A stretch of DNA of 64,000 bases from Streptomyces sp. NBC_01016 (GTDB taxonomy: Bacteria > Actinomycetota > Actinomycetes > Streptomycetales > Streptomycetaceae), in contig NZ_JAPEOQ010000002.1 of assembly GCF_026341035.1 (NCBI RefSeq), positions 1,674,001-1,738,000 of the forward strand, written 5' to 3'. Positions 50,785 to 59,612 of this stretch are shown here, piece after piece. The notes beneath the pieces are model-generated. The model saw nothing but the letters and a program-made list of their open reading frames with translations, did no database searches and had not been told where the DNA came from. Position numbers and translations under genes: made by a program. Within the stretch, counting starts at the first letter, position 1. Every line of letters begins with the position of its first letter.

Positions 50785-52398
50785 ATGAGCACGCCCCCCA
50801 CCCCCCGCACCGTTCTCCTGCGTCGAGGCGAGATCCACAGCCCGGCCGACCCCTTCGCCACCGCCATGGTCGTGGAGGCCGGCCACATCGCCTGGGTCGG
50901 CTCGGAGGGCGCGGCGGACGCGTTCACGGACGGCGTGGACGAGGTGATCGACCTCGACGGCGCCCTGGTGACCCCCGCGTTCACCGACGCCCACGTCCAC
51001 ACCACGTCGACCGGCCTCGCCCTGACCGGCCTCGACCTCACGGCCGCCCGCACCCGCACCGAAGCCCTGACCCTCGTACGGGAACACGCCGCGGCCAACC
51101 CCACCGACCGCGTCCTCCTCGGTCACGGCTGGGACGCCGCCCGCTGGCCCGACCGCACCCCCCTCACCCGCGCCGAACTCGACGAGGCCACGGCCGGCCG
51201 GCCGCTCTACCTCTCCCGTATCGACGTGCACTCGGCCGCCGTCAGCACCGCCCTCCTCGACCTCGTCCCCGGCATCACGGACCGCCCCGGATTCGCCCCC
51301 GAGGGCCCCCTGACCCGCGACGCCCACCACGCCGTGCGCGCCGCCGCGTTCGCCGCCGTGGGCCCCCAGCAACGTACGGAAGCCCAGCGCGCCGCGCTGA
51401 AGCACGCCGCGTCGCTCGGCATCGGTTCGGTCCACGAGTGCGCGGGCCCCGACATCTCCTCCGAGGACGATTTCACCGGTCTGCTCGACCTCGCCCGCTC
51501 CGAGCCGGGTCCGCGCGTCGCCGGCTACTGGGCGGACCGCGACATCCAGCGCGCCCGCGCGCTCGGCGCGCTGGGCGCCGCGGGCGACCTGTTCGTCGAC
51601 GGTGCCCTGGGCTCCCACACGGCGTGCCTGCACGAGCCCTACGTAGACGCGTCGCACAACGGCACCGCCTACATGTCGGCCGAAGAGATCGCCGCCCATG
51701 TAGTCGCCTGTACGGAGTCCGGCCTCCAGGCCGGTTTCCACGCCATCGGGGACGCCGCCGTCACCGCCGTGGTCGACGGCATGCGCGCCGCCGCCGAAAA
51801 GGTCGGCCTCGCGCGCGTGCGCGCGGCCAGGCACCGCGTCGAGCACGCCGAGATGCTCACCCCTGAAACTGTCGCCGCCTTCGCGGAGTTCGGCCTCACC
51901 GCCTCCGTACAGCCCGCCTTCGACGCCCTGTGGGGCGGCGAGGACGGCATGTACGCCGACCGGCTCGGTGTCGAGCGGGCGCGCACCCTCAACCCGTACT
52001 CGGCCCTCCTGAAGGCCGGCGTCCCGCTCGCCTTCGGCTCCGACAGCCCGGTCACCCCGCTCGACCCGTGGGGCACGATCCGCGCCGCCGCCTTCCACAG
52101 GACGCCCGAACACCGCGTCTCCGTACGCGCCGCGTTCACCGCCCACACGCGCGGGGGCTGGCGCGCCGTCGGCCGCGACGACGCGGGCATCCTCGTCCCG
52201 GGTGCTCCCGCCGACTACGCCGTCTGGCGCACGGACGAACTCGTCGTGCAGGCACCGGACGACCGGGTGGCCCGCTGGTCGACCGATCCGCGCTCCGGAA
52301 CGCCCGGCCTGCCGGACCTCTCCCCGGGAGTCCAACTCCCGGTCTGCCTGCGGACGGTGGTCTTCGGTCAGACGGTCTTCGTAGGGCCGGACGAGTGA
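50785..52398 (+). CDS. YtcJ-like amidohydrolase (amidohydrolase 3 family)
   Basis: 537 residues. The metal site is formed by DAHVHTTSTG near residue 70, FVDGALGSHTACLHEPY, GFHAIGDAAVTAVVDG, RHRVEHAEML and FGSDSPVTPLDPWGTI. The family is large, zinc-dependent and mostly uncharacterised; some members hydrolyse N-acyl or formamide bonds. ATG 50785 is preceded by GGGAAA only, so translation may be weak or leader-dependent. It is the single gene behind the 0.9-kb repeat array and is followed by a possible promoter at 52507. Confidence 0.85.
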   Translation: MSTPPTPRTVLLRRGEIHSPADPFATAMVVEAGHIAWVGSEGAADAFTDGVDEVIDLDGALVTPAFTDAHVHTTSTGLALTGLDLTAARTRTEALTLVREHAAANPTDRVLLGHGWDAARWPDRTPLTRAELDEATAGRPLYLSRIDVHSAAVSTALLDLVPGITDRPGFAPEGPLTRDAHHAVRAAAFAAVGPQQRTEAQRAALKHAASLGIGSVHECAGPDISSEDDFTGLLDLARSEPGPRVAGYWADRDIQRARALGALGAAGDLFVDGALGSHTACLHEPYVDASHNGTAYMSAEEIAAHVVACTESGLQAGFHAIGDAAVTAVVDGMRAAAEKVGLARVRAARHRVEHAEMLTPETVAAFAEFGLTASVQPAFDALWGGEDGMYADRLGVERARTLNPYSALLKAGVPLAFGSDSPVTPLDPWGTIRAAAFHRTPEHRVSVRAAFTAHTRGGWRAVGRDDAGILVPGAPADYAVWRTDELVVQAPDDRVARWSTDPRSGTPGLPDLSPGVQLPVCLRTVVFGQTVFVGPDE

Positions 52399-52506
52399 TA
52401 ACCGGGGCGCCACGGCTTCGATCTTGCCGCGACACGGTCCCGTGCGACCTGCGAATCCTCTGCGCTGACCAGCGGAGTTCGAAGAGAGCCGCAGGTCGAA
52501 CGCCTG

Positions 52507-52537
52507 TTGACAAGGCGCGGCGGTCGACGGGTAGGTT
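52507..52537 (+). promoter_or_regulatory. Promoter candidate 390 bases upstream of ppm1
   Basis: TTGACA (52507-52512) and TAGGTT (52532-52537) with a 19-base spacer. Both match streptomycete vegetative hexamers well. Predicted transcription would start near 52544. Confidence 0.5.
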
Positions 52538-52930
52538 CGGCCGGGTCCACCACCTCCAGGTACGACCGGGGAAGTCCAGGCATTCGTAGAACGCAGCTGG
52601 GTCAGGGGGTGGTGCGCCGCACCGGCGTACCACCACTGGGAGCCAGGCCCAGCGCCCGCGCCACGGGGCGCTGGAACGTTCCGGCCGGTCGGCCAGGTGC
52701 GACCCGGGTGGGGCCCGGGCGTTCAGTAGACAACGGCTTTAGGTCGACCCGCAGCCAGCGGGCCCCAGGTCGGCCCGAAGGACGCCCGGCCCCGATCCGC
52801 AGTACTCGTAGACAAGTAGTGATTGGTTTCGTTTCCCGCCCTCCACAGCTCACCCAGGGCGCCTTATCGGCGTGAACTGGGGTGCTCGCTATGGTGGTCC
52901 CCTTGTGGACGGAAGTTTTAAGGGGAAGCT
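52538..52930 (+). ncRNA. Possible structured RNA or long 5' leader upstream of ppm1
   Basis: No coding frame is credible. Strong hairpins are GTGGTGCGCC...GGCGTACCAC near 52610-52635 and AGCGCCC...GGGGCGCT near 52651-52672. TCGTAGA/TAGACAA motifs recur near 52584, 52726 and 52808. A second -10-like TATGGT lies at 52890-52895, so ppm1 may have its own start and the upstream part could be a separate RNA. Type is a hypothesis. Confidence 0.3.
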
Positions 52931-53704
52931 GTGAGCGACGGCGGCGGGCGGAAATTCGGCCCTCTGGGCACGACCTTGGTGATCATCCCGACCTACAACG
53001 AGGCGGAGAACATCAAGCCCGTCGTGGGCCGCGTCCGGGAGTCCGTGCCCGCGGCGCACGTCCTGATCGCCGACGACAACAGCCCGGACGGCACGGGCAA
53101 GCTCGCCGACGAGCTGGCCGCGAATGACGAGCAGGTGCACGTCCTGCACCGCACCGGCAAGGAGGGCCTGGGCGCCGCCTACCTCGCGGGCTTCGCCTGG
53201 GGCATGGAGCACGACTACGGCGTCCTGGTCGAGATGGACGCCGACGGCTCCCACCAGCCGGAGGAGCTGCCCCGGCTGCTGACCGCACTGAAGGGCGCCG
53301 ATCTGGTCCTGGGCTCGCGCTGGGTGCCCGGCGGACGGATCGTCAACTGGCCCAAGTCCCGCCAGTTCATCTCCCGCGGCGGCTCCACGTACTCGCGCCT
53401 CCTCCTGGACGTCCCGATCCGCGACGTCACCGGCGGCTACCGCGCCTTCCGCCGCGAGACCCTGGAGGGCCTCGGGCTCGACGAGGTCGCCTCGCAGGGC
53501 TACTGCTTCCAGGTCGACCTGGCCCGGCGCGCGGTGCGGGAGGGCTATCACGTGGTCGAGGTCCCCATCACCTTCGTGGAGCGCGAGCGCGGCGACTCCA
53601 AGATGAGCAAGGACATCGTCGTGGAGGCCCTGTGGCGGGTCACCACGTGGGGTGTGGGGGCGCGGGTGGACAAGGTCCTGGGCCGCAAACCGGACGTCCG
53701 CTGA
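52931..53704 (+). CDS. ppm1: Polyprenol monophosphomannose synthase (GT2 family)
   Basis: 257 residues. GT-A fold: TLVIIPTYNEAENIKPVV, IADDNSPDGTGKLADEL (nucleotide site), VEMDADGSHQPEELPRLL (DxD metal site), GSRWVPGG and GGYRAFRRETLEGL. It transfers mannose from GDP-mannose to polyprenyl phosphate on the inner face of the membrane, for protein O-mannosylation and glycolipids. Only the catalytic domain is present; no fused N-acyltransferase. GTG 52931 has AAGGGGAAG before it. The symbol follows the S. coelicolor gene in the same neighbourhood as I recall. Confidence 0.88.
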   Translation: MSDGGGRKFGPLGTTLVIIPTYNEAENIKPVVGRVRESVPAAHVLIADDNSPDGTGKLADELAANDEQVHVLHRTGKEGLGAAYLAGFAWGMEHDYGVLVEMDADGSHQPEELPRLLTALKGADLVLGSRWVPGGRIVNWPKSRQFISRGGSTYSRLLLDVPIRDVTGGYRAFRRETLEGLGLDEVASQGYCFQVDLARRAVREGYHVVEVPITFVERERGDSKMSKDIVVEALWRVTTWGVGARVDKVLGRKPDVR

Positions 53705-53762
53705 GAGCGATCTTGATTCCCCGCTTACGCCAATCGCACCCGGGCCCAGGCAAACTGGATGC

Positions 53763-54359
53763 ATGACCACTGGCACTCCGCCTCGTAATCCGTCCACCGG
53801 GGCCCGGCGCTCCCGGCTCCGCAGGTATCTGCCGCTCGCCGTCGCGGCCTGGATGGTCCTGGAGATCTGGCTGCTGACGGTGGTGGCGGGCGCGATCGGC
53901 GGCTTCACGCTCGGCATCCTGCTGGTGGCCGGCATCGTGCTCGGATCCGTGGTGATGAAGTCCGCGGGGCGCCGTGCGTTCCAGAACCTCACCGAGACGC
54001 TGCAGCGCCAGCAGAGCGGCTCTCCCGAGGCCTCCAAGCCCCCTGAGCAGCGCTCGCAGGGGAACGGGCTGCTGATGCTCGCCGGGGTCCTCCTGATGAT
54101 CCCTGGGCTGATCTCGGACGTTCTCGGCCTGCTGCTGCTCGTTCCGCCGCTGCGCACGGCGCTGAGCCGGTACACGGAGCGCAAGGTCGAGCGGAAGATG
54201 GGCGCGGCGGCGGGCCCGGGGTCGTTCGGTGACGCGTTCCAGAAGGCCCGGATGCGGCAGTCCGGCAGCACCGTGATCCAGGGCGAGGTGATCAAGGACG
54301 ACGAGCGTCCGGGGTCGCGCGGGGACGACGCGGACCCGCGGCCGCCGCTCACTCCCTGA
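53763..54359 (+). CDS. fxsA: FxsA-family membrane protein
   Basis: 198 residues. Three to four hydrophobic segments and FxsA landmarks: WMVLEIWLLTVVAGAIGGFTLG, GSVVMKSAGRRAFQNL and LLMIPGLISDVLGLLLLVPPLR. In E. coli FxsA relieves exclusion of phage T7 by F plasmid when overproduced; its normal role is unknown. ATG 53763 is preceded by a weak ACTGGATG. It lies 58 bases after ppm1 and probably shares its transcript. A 21-bp perfect hairpin terminates it. Confidence 0.87.
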   Translation: MTTGTPPRNPSTGARRSRLRRYLPLAVAAWMVLEIWLLTVVAGAIGGFTLGILLVAGIVLGSVVMKSAGRRAFQNLTETLQRQQSGSPEASKPPEQRSQGNGLLMLAGVLLMIPGLISDVLGLLLLVPPLRTALSRYTERKVERKMGAAAGPGSFGDAFQKARMRQSGSTVIQGEVIKDDERPGSRGDDADPRPPLTP

Positions 54360-54399
54360 CGGACTCGCGACGACGGATCCACGACGACGGACCACGACA

Positions 54400-54444
54400 A
54401 ACGGCCGGGGCCGGACACACGGTGTGTGTCCGGCCCCGGCCGTT
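54400..54444. terminator. 21-bp perfect bidirectional terminator
   Basis: Arms 54400-54420 and 54424-54444 are exact complements around a GGT loop. They separate the converging fxsA and rbpA genes. Confidence 0.95.
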
Positions 54445-54462
54445 GTGCGGTGTCTCTGGGAG

Positions 54463-54843
54463 TCAGGCCGACTTGCGTCCGCTGTTGTCCCGCGGGTGCA
54501 CCGCGATGTTCATCGCGCCCGAACGCAGAACTGCCAGACGCTCCTCGAGGACCTCTTCGAGCTCCTCACGGGTGCGCCGCTCCATCAGCATGTCCCAATG
54601 CGTACGAGCCGGCTTCCCCTTCTTCTCCTCAGGGCCGTCGCCGTCAACGAGGAGTGCCTGGGCCCCGCAGACCTTGCACTCCCACTCCGGCGGAATTTCG
54701 GCCTCCACCGAGAAGGGCATCTCAAAGCGATGTCCCTTCTCGCATGCGTACTCCACGGCCTGGCGCGGGGCCAGGTCGATGCCGCGGTCCGTCTCGTAGC
54801 TGGTCACTACGAGGCGTGTACCGCGAAGAGCTCGCTCACTCAT
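54463..54843 (-). CDS. rbpA: RNA polymerase-binding protein RbpA
   Basis: 126 residues. SYETDRGIDLAPRQAVEYAC begins the core domain; Cys34, His38, Cys56 and Cys59 (WECKVCG) form the zinc site seen in Streptomyces RbpA. The C-terminal half (KPARTHWDMLMERRTREELEEVLEERLAVL) is the sigma-interaction region that binds sigma HrdB. RbpA stimulates open complex formation and supports rifampicin tolerance. ATG 54843 has GGGAGG upstream. The promoter at 54905-54930 matches the SigR consensus, which agrees with its known thiol-stress induction. Confidence 0.97.
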   Translation of the reverse strand: MSERALRGTRLVVTSYETDRGIDLAPRQAVEYACEKGHRFEMPFSVEAEIPPEWECKVCGAQALLVDGDGPEEKKGKPARTHWDMLMERRTREELEEVLEERLAVLRSGAMNIAVHPRDNSGRKSA

Positions 54844-54904
54844 GAATCGTGCCTCCCGGGCTTGTCGCCCACAGGACAGGTGTCGCTGTCGTCGTCATCC
54901 GGTC

Positions 54905-54930
54905 AACGTCCGGTCGGCGGTAAAGATTCC
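54905..54930 (-). promoter_or_regulatory. SigR-type promoter of rbpA
   Basis: On the minus strand GGAAT (54930-54926), 18 bases, GTT (54907-54905): the SigR consensus GGAAT-N18-GTT, about 62 bases before the rbpA start. The rest of 54844-55099 contains the leader and, at 55080-55110, a weak GGATTT/AAATCC hairpin at the end of the next minus-strand gene. Confidence 0.85.
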
Positions 54931-55099
54931 CGGTTCCCGGGTCATGCGTCGCCGTCGTAGCCGCCCCTTGTTGTACCCACCGGTGACCGGTTTGTCACAT
55001 CTCACGCAGGATGTCACCCAGCGTTTCGCGATCTAGACGTGCAGTAACGGTACGCCTGGCAGGCCAACCGCGTACACTACCGGGATTTGCCTTCAGGTG

Positions 55100-56455
55100 C
55101 TAAATCCGGGCCGGCACGGAATTGCCCGCGTCGCGCACCGCCCGATGGACCGGAACCCTCGCGAGCAGAACAAAACCGATCACGAAGAAGGCGACAAGGG
55201 ACACGATCGCGTCGCGATAACTCCCGGTCAGCTGGTACGCGAGCCCGAACACCAGGGGCCCCAGCCAGCTCATCCCGCGGTCGCTCATCTCGTATGCGGA
55301 GAAGTACTCGGCCTCCTTGCCGGCCGGTACGAGGTGCGAGAAAAGCGAACGGGACAGCGCCTGGGTGCCGCCCAGGACGAGCCCGATGCCGGCGGCGAGC
55401 ACGAAGAACCACGTCGGCGCCCCGGCAGGCAGGAAGTAGCCGGCCCCGATCGTCACCGTCCACGCCACAAGAGAGCCGAGGATCGTGCGCTTGGCGCCGT
55501 ACGTACGGGCGAGGCGGCCCATCGCGAGCGCCCCGGCCACCGCCAGGAGCTGCACGAGCAGCACCGCCACGATGAGCGTCGACTGGTCGAGTCCGAGTTC
55601 CTCGGAGCCGTACACGGAGGCCTGTGAGATCACCGTCTGCACGCCGTCGTTGTAGACCAAGTAGGCGAGGAGGAAGGAGAGCGTCAGCGGGTGGCGGCGC
55701 ATGTCCTTCACCGTGGCAAGGAGTTGCTGCGGCCCGGAGGCCGTACCACCGGGCGCGGGCTGTGTGCGCTGGTCGCGCAGGCGGCGTAGCGGCACCACGG
55801 TGAACGCGCCCCACCAGACGCCCGCCGACGCCAGACAGATGCGTACCGCCGTCGACTCGGAGACACCGAAGGTGTCGTGGGCCGTGTACAGCACCAGGTT
55901 CGCCAGGAGGACGAGGGCGCCGGAGGCGTAACCGAAGGCCCAGCCGCGCGAGGAGACCGCGTCGCGCTCCTCCGGGGGCGCGATCTGCGGCAGGTACGAG
56001 TTGTAGAGCACCATCGAGACGGCGAGCGAGGAGTTCGCGATCACGAGGAGAAGGCCGCCCAGTAGATAGCGGTCGCCGTCCAGGAAGAACATCCCGGCCG
56101 TCGCCGCCGCGCCTATGTAGGCGCAGAGCGCGAGCAACGGCTTCTTGCGGCCCGTACGGTCCGCGGCCGCGCCCGCGAGGGGCATCACGAAGATCGACAG
56201 GATCACCGACAGGGAGACCGAGTACGCGAAGAACGAGCCCGCGCGGACCGGGATGCCCAGGGGGTGCACAAAGCCGTCCGCGTCCGCCGCCGCCTTCGCG
56301 ACCGAGGTCAGATACGGCCCCAGGAACACCGTCAGGACGCTGGTCGAATAGACCGAGCACGCCCAGTCGTAGAAGTACCAGCCGCGTTGCTCGCGCTTGC
56401 GCTCGGCGGCCGCGGAAGCCCTCTGCGCCGTCTCCCGCGCGATCTCGGTCCCCAC
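55100..56455 (-). CDS. MFS transporter, UMF1 (autophagy-related Atg22-like) type
   Basis: 451 residues, 12 membrane segments. RGWYFYDWACSVYSTSVLTVFLG in helix 1 and the ADRTGRKKPLLALCAYIG loop are typical of UMF1/Atg22-like carriers. LAYLVYNDGVQTVISQASVYG and RSLFSHLVPAGKEAEYFSAYEM are the later motifs. Fungal relatives release amino acids from vacuoles; bacterial substrates are unknown. GTG 56455 is the start. The gene is downstream of the GDPD gene on the same strand (46-base gap), so both may be cotranscribed. Confidence 0.85.
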   Translation of the reverse strand: MGTEIARETAQRASAAAERKREQRGWYFYDWACSVYSTSVLTVFLGPYLTSVAKAAADADGFVHPLGIPVRAGSFFAYSVSLSVILSIFVMPLAGAAADRTGRKKPLLALCAYIGAAATAGMFFLDGDRYLLGGLLLVIANSSLAVSMVLYNSYLPQIAPPEERDAVSSRGWAFGYASGALVLLANLVLYTAHDTFGVSESTAVRICLASAGVWWGAFTVVPLRRLRDQRTQPAPGGTASGPQQLLATVKDMRRHPLTLSFLLAYLVYNDGVQTVISQASVYGSEELGLDQSTLIVAVLLVQLLAVAGALAMGRLARTYGAKRTILGSLVAWTVTIGAGYFLPAGAPTWFFVLAAGIGLVLGGTQALSRSLFSHLVPAGKEAEYFSAYEMSDRGMSWLGPLVFGLAYQLTGSYRDAIVSLVAFFVIGFVLLARVPVHRAVRDAGNSVPARI

Positions 56456-56501
56456 CCGTGTCCCCTTGCCGTCCCCGCCGTCCGGCGCCGCGGGGTGGCG
56501 G

Positions 56502-57269
56502 TCAGACCCACGTCCCCCGGTCCTTGAGGACGTCCCGCAGCGTCTCGATGTGATCGGAAACTATGCCATCGACCCCGAGGTCGAGAAGTCGCCGCATCTC
56601 CTTCTCGTCGTTCACCGTCCACACGTGGACCTGCAGCCCGCGCGCGTGGGCTGCCCGCACGAAGCGGTGGTCGACGACCCGGATCCGCCCGTGCGCCACC
56701 GGCACCTGGGCGCAGACCGCGGAGCGGCGCAGCGCGGCCGGAATCCCGCACGAGCGAAGGCGCAGGCCCAGCACGCCCTTGGTGCCGTACGACGTGGCGA
56801 GGCGGGGGCCCGCGAGCGCCTGCGCGCGGGCGACGCGCGCCTCGGAGAAGGAGCCGACACAGACGCGGTCCCACGCGCGCGTGCGGCGCAGCAGGTCGAG
56901 GAGGGGGACGAGCGCGGGTTCCGCCTTGACGTCCACGTTCCAGCGCGCGTCCGGGAACGACTCCAGCAACTCCTCGAAGAGCGGCACCGGTTCGCTGCCC
57001 GCCACGCGCGCGTGGCGCACCGTGGACCATGGGAGGTCGGCGATCCGGCCGCCGCCGTCCGTGACCCGGTCGAGCGTGGTGTCGTGGAAGGCGACGAGGC
57101 GCCCGTCGGACGTCGCGTGCACATCGGTCTCGAGGTAGCGGTAGCCGAGGTCCACGGCGCGGCGGAACGCGGCGGCGGTGTTCTCCAGGCCGTCCGCCGC
57201 CCCGCCCCGGTGGGCGAGCGCGAGCGGACCCGGGTGGTCGAGGTAGGGATGGCGTACGCGCGAGGTCAC
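56502..57269 (-). CDS. Glycerophosphodiester phosphodiesterase
   Basis: 255 residues. LALAHRGGAADGLENTAAAF gives the catalytic His-Arg and metal Glu, RYLETDVHATSDGRLVAFHD the second metal Glu/Asp and the other catalytic His. VKAEPAL, FSEARVARAQAL and VHVWTVNDEKEMRRLLDLGV complete the GDPD barrel. It hydrolyses deacylated phospholipids to glycerol-3-phosphate and alcohol; no signal peptide, so cytoplasmic. GTG 57269 overlaps the stop of the YczE-like gene by four bases (GTGA). Confidence 0.9.
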   Translation of the reverse strand: MTSRVRHPYLDHPGPLALAHRGGAADGLENTAAAFRRAVDLGYRYLETDVHATSDGRLVAFHDTTLDRVTDGGGRIADLPWSTVRHARVAGSEPVPLFEELLESFPDARWNVDVKAEPALVPLLDLLRRTRAWDRVCVGSFSEARVARAQALAGPRLATSYGTKGVLGLRLRSCGIPAALRRSAVCAQVPVAHGRIRVVDHRFVRAAHARGLQVHVWTVNDEKEMRRLLDLGVDGIVSDHIETLRDVLKDRGTWV

Positions 57270-57976
57270 CGTCGCAGTATGGCCCGCCGGGGTGTGCCGC
57301 CGGCGACCGCGGTGGGGCCTGCGGGCGACGTGGGGACGGCGAAGACGCGCAGGAAGAACTGGGCCAGCGGGCCGATCGTCAGGGCGTACAGAACGGTGCC
57401 CACGCCGATCGTGCCGCCGAGCAGGAAGCCGCTCGCCACGACGGCGATCTCGATGACCGTGCGCATCAGGCGGATCGAGCGGCCGGTGCGCTGGTGGAGT
57501 CCGGTCATCAGGCCGTCGCGCGGGCCGGGGCCGAACTTCGCCGCAATGTAGAGGCCGGTCGCGGCACCGTTGAGCACGATGCCTGCCAGCATCAAGGGGA
57601 TGCGCACTCCGTAGGAGTGCGGATCCGGGACGACCGCGAGCGTGCCGTCGATCGCGAGGCCCACCACGAAGACGTTCGAGACGGTGCCGAGGCCGGGCCG
57701 CTGCCGCAGCGGGATCCACAGGAGCAGCACGATCGCGCCCGCGATGATCGACACGACGCCGATGGAGATGCCCGTCAGCTCGGCGAGCCCCTGATGCAGC
57801 ACGCCCCAGGGCTCCAGGCCGAGTCCCGCCTCCACGAGGAGCGCCGAACTCGCGCCGTACAGCGCGAGACCTACGTAGAGCTGCACGAGGCGGCGGACGA
57901 GCGGGCCGCCTCGCGGCGGAGTGGACGGTGACGCGGACAAGGTGAGCCCCTCAGTGGTGGTAGTGGCCTGACGCAT
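57266..57976 (-). CDS. YczE-like membrane protein
   Basis: 236 residues with five to six hydrophobic segments. LYVGLALYGASSALLVEAGLGL, VSIIAGAIVLLLWIPLRQRPGLGT and KFGPGPRDGLMTGLHQRTG are the YczE/YyaS hallmarks. ATG 57976 is chosen over starts further upstream, which would run through the divergent regulatory gap. Divergent MocR regulators next to YczE-like proteins are a known pairing, possibly for a PLP- or amino-acid-related transport step. Downstream gene GDPD is translationally coupled. Confidence 0.8.
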   Translation of the reverse strand: MRQATTTTEGLTLSASPSTPPRGGPLVRRLVQLYVGLALYGASSALLVEAGLGLEPWGVLHQGLAELTGISIGVVSIIAGAIVLLLWIPLRQRPGLGTVSNVFVVGLAIDGTLAVVPDPHSYGVRIPLMLAGIVLNGAATGLYIAAKFGPGPRDGLMTGLHQRTGRSIRLMRTVIEIAVVASGFLLGGTIGVGTVLYALTIGPLAQFFLRVFAVPTSPAGPTAVAGGTPRRAILRR

Positions 57977-57992
57977 GACACTCTGTGGCGTG

Positions 57993-58019
57993 GAATTGGA
58001 TGCCAACCATGGCCAATTC
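57993..58019. promoter_or_regulatory. MocR operator candidate
   Basis: GAATTGG and CCAATTC are 7-base inverted arms separated by 13 bases; the interior TGCCAACCATGGCC adds further TTGG/CCAA half sites. The element lies in the 64-base gap between the divergent yczE-like and mocR-like starts. Confidence 0.6.
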
Positions 58020-58040
58020 GGGGAAGGTGGACTGGCTCGC

Positions 58041-59552
58041 ATGGCTCAGTGGACTTCGGCGATCGGCTCGACCCAGCTCGCCTGGCTGCTCACCTCGCAG
58101 CAGCCGCGCCCCGCGGGCCCCGGCACCCGCCGCCCGCCCGCCTACCGCGCCCTCGCCGACGGCATCCGCCTGCTCGTCCTCGAGGGCCGCGTCCCGGTAG
58201 CCACGCGGCTTCCTGCCGAGCGCGAACTGGCCCAGGCACTCTCGGTGAGCCGCACCACGGTCGCGGCCGCCTACGAGGCGCTGCGCGGCGAGGGCTTCCT
58301 GGAGTCCCGCAGGGGAGCGGGCAGCTGGACCGCTGTGCCCGCCGGGAACCCGCTTCCCGCGCGCGGCCTGGAACCCCTGCCGCCCGAGGCCCTCGGCTCC
58401 ATGATCGACCTCGGCACGGCGGCCCTGCCCGCCCCCGAACCGTGGCTGACCCGCGCCGTACAGGGCGCTCTGGAAGAACTGCCGCCGTACGCCCACACCC
58501 ACGGCGACTACCCGGCGGGGCTGCCCGCGCTGCGCACCATGATCGCCGAGCGGTACACCGCGCACGGCATCCCGACCATGCCCGAACAGATCATGGTCAC
58601 GACCGGTGCGATGGGCGCCATCGACGCGATCTGTCACCTCTTCGCGGGCCGTGGCGAACGCGTGGCCGTGGAATCACCTTCGTACGCGAACATCCTTCAA
58701 CTGATGCGCGAGGCGGGCCTCAGGCTCGTGCCCGTCGCCATGGCTGACGGGCTCCAGGGCTGGGACCTAGAGCGCTGGCGCCAGGTACTGCGCGAGGCGG
58801 CGCCCCGGCTCGCTTACGTAGTCGCCGATTTCCACAATCCGACGGGCGCGCTAGCCGACGAGGAGCAGCGCCGCTCACTGGTGGACTCCGCGCGCGCGGC
58901 GGGCACCGTCCTGGTGGTCGACGAGACCATGACGGAGCTGCACTTCGACGGGGAGGACAGCGTGAGTGCGGCCGTGCCGCGCCGGGTCTGTGCGTTCGAC
59001 CCCGCGGGCTCCACGGTGATCACGGTCGGCTCGGCCAGCAAGGCGTTCTGGGCGGGCATGCGGATCGGCTGGGTGCGGGCCGCGCCCGACGTCATCCGCA
59101 GCCTGGTCGCCGCCCGCGCGTACGCGGACCTCGGCACCCCGGTCCTGGAGCAGCTGGCGGTGAACTGGCTGCTGAACACCGGGGGTTGGGAGGAGGCCGT
59201 CGCGCTGCGGCGCGCACAGGCGCGCGGGAACCGTGACGCGCTCGTGGCCGCCGTGCGGCGGGAGCTGCCCGACTGGGAGTTCGAGGTGCCGAACGGGGGC
59301 CTCACCCTGTGGGTGAAGGCCGGTGGCCTGTCTGGCTCGCGCCTCGCCGAGCTCGGCGAGCGGGTCGGGGTGCGGGTCCCCTCGGGGCCACGCTTCGGCG
59401 TCGACGGGGCCTTCGAGGGGTACGTACGGCTGCCGTTCACCGTGGGCGGCGCCGTGGCCGACGAGGCGGCGGCGCGGCTCGCGGCGGCGGCGCAGCTCGT
59501 CCGGGACGGTCAGGGCGCGGGCGGGGACGTACCGCGCACCCTGATCGCGTAG
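58041..59552 (+). CDS. MocR/GabR-family regulator with aminotransferase domain
   Basis: 503 residues. GntR-type HTH at ~35-100 (YRALADGIRLLVLEGRVPV, LPAERELAQALSVSRTTVAAAY) linked to a class I aminotransferase-like domain: HTHGDYPAGLPALRTMIAERY, VADFHNPTG and the PLP lysine Lys334 in VGSASKAFWAGMRIGW. MocR proteins sense PLP adducts of amines or vitamins. ATG 58041 with AAGGTGG upstream is preferred to the ATG at 57975. It probably controls the divergent YczE-like gene. Not assigned as PdxR because no pdx gene is near. Confidence 0.88.
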   Translation: MAQWTSAIGSTQLAWLLTSQQPRPAGPGTRRPPAYRALADGIRLLVLEGRVPVATRLPAERELAQALSVSRTTVAAAYEALRGEGFLESRRGAGSWTAVPAGNPLPARGLEPLPPEALGSMIDLGTAALPAPEPWLTRAVQGALEELPPYAHTHGDYPAGLPALRTMIAERYTAHGIPTMPEQIMVTTGAMGAIDAICHLFAGRGERVAVESPSYANILQLMREAGLRLVPVAMADGLQGWDLERWRQVLREAAPRLAYVVADFHNPTGALADEEQRRSLVDSARAAGTVLVVDETMTELHFDGEDSVSAAVPRRVCAFDPAGSTVITVGSASKAFWAGMRIGWVRAAPDVIRSLVAARAYADLGTPVLEQLAVNWLLNTGGWEEAVALRRAQARGNRDALVAAVRRELPDWEFEVPNGGLTLWVKAGGLSGSRLAELGERVGVRVPSGPRFGVDGAFEGYVRLPFTVGGAVADEAAARLAAAAQLVRDGQGAGGDVPRTLIA

Positions 59553-59612
59553 CCGGCTAGGGCCCTCATGGAGGGCGCTGCTTCCTTCGTGTGGAGCCCT
59601 GCTTGTTCTTAT

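Noticed and set aside
52507..52875. 122-codon frame upstream of ppm1
   Set aside because: It begins at no plausible ribosome site, has no recognised domain, and coincides with hairpins; treated as a possible RNA instead.
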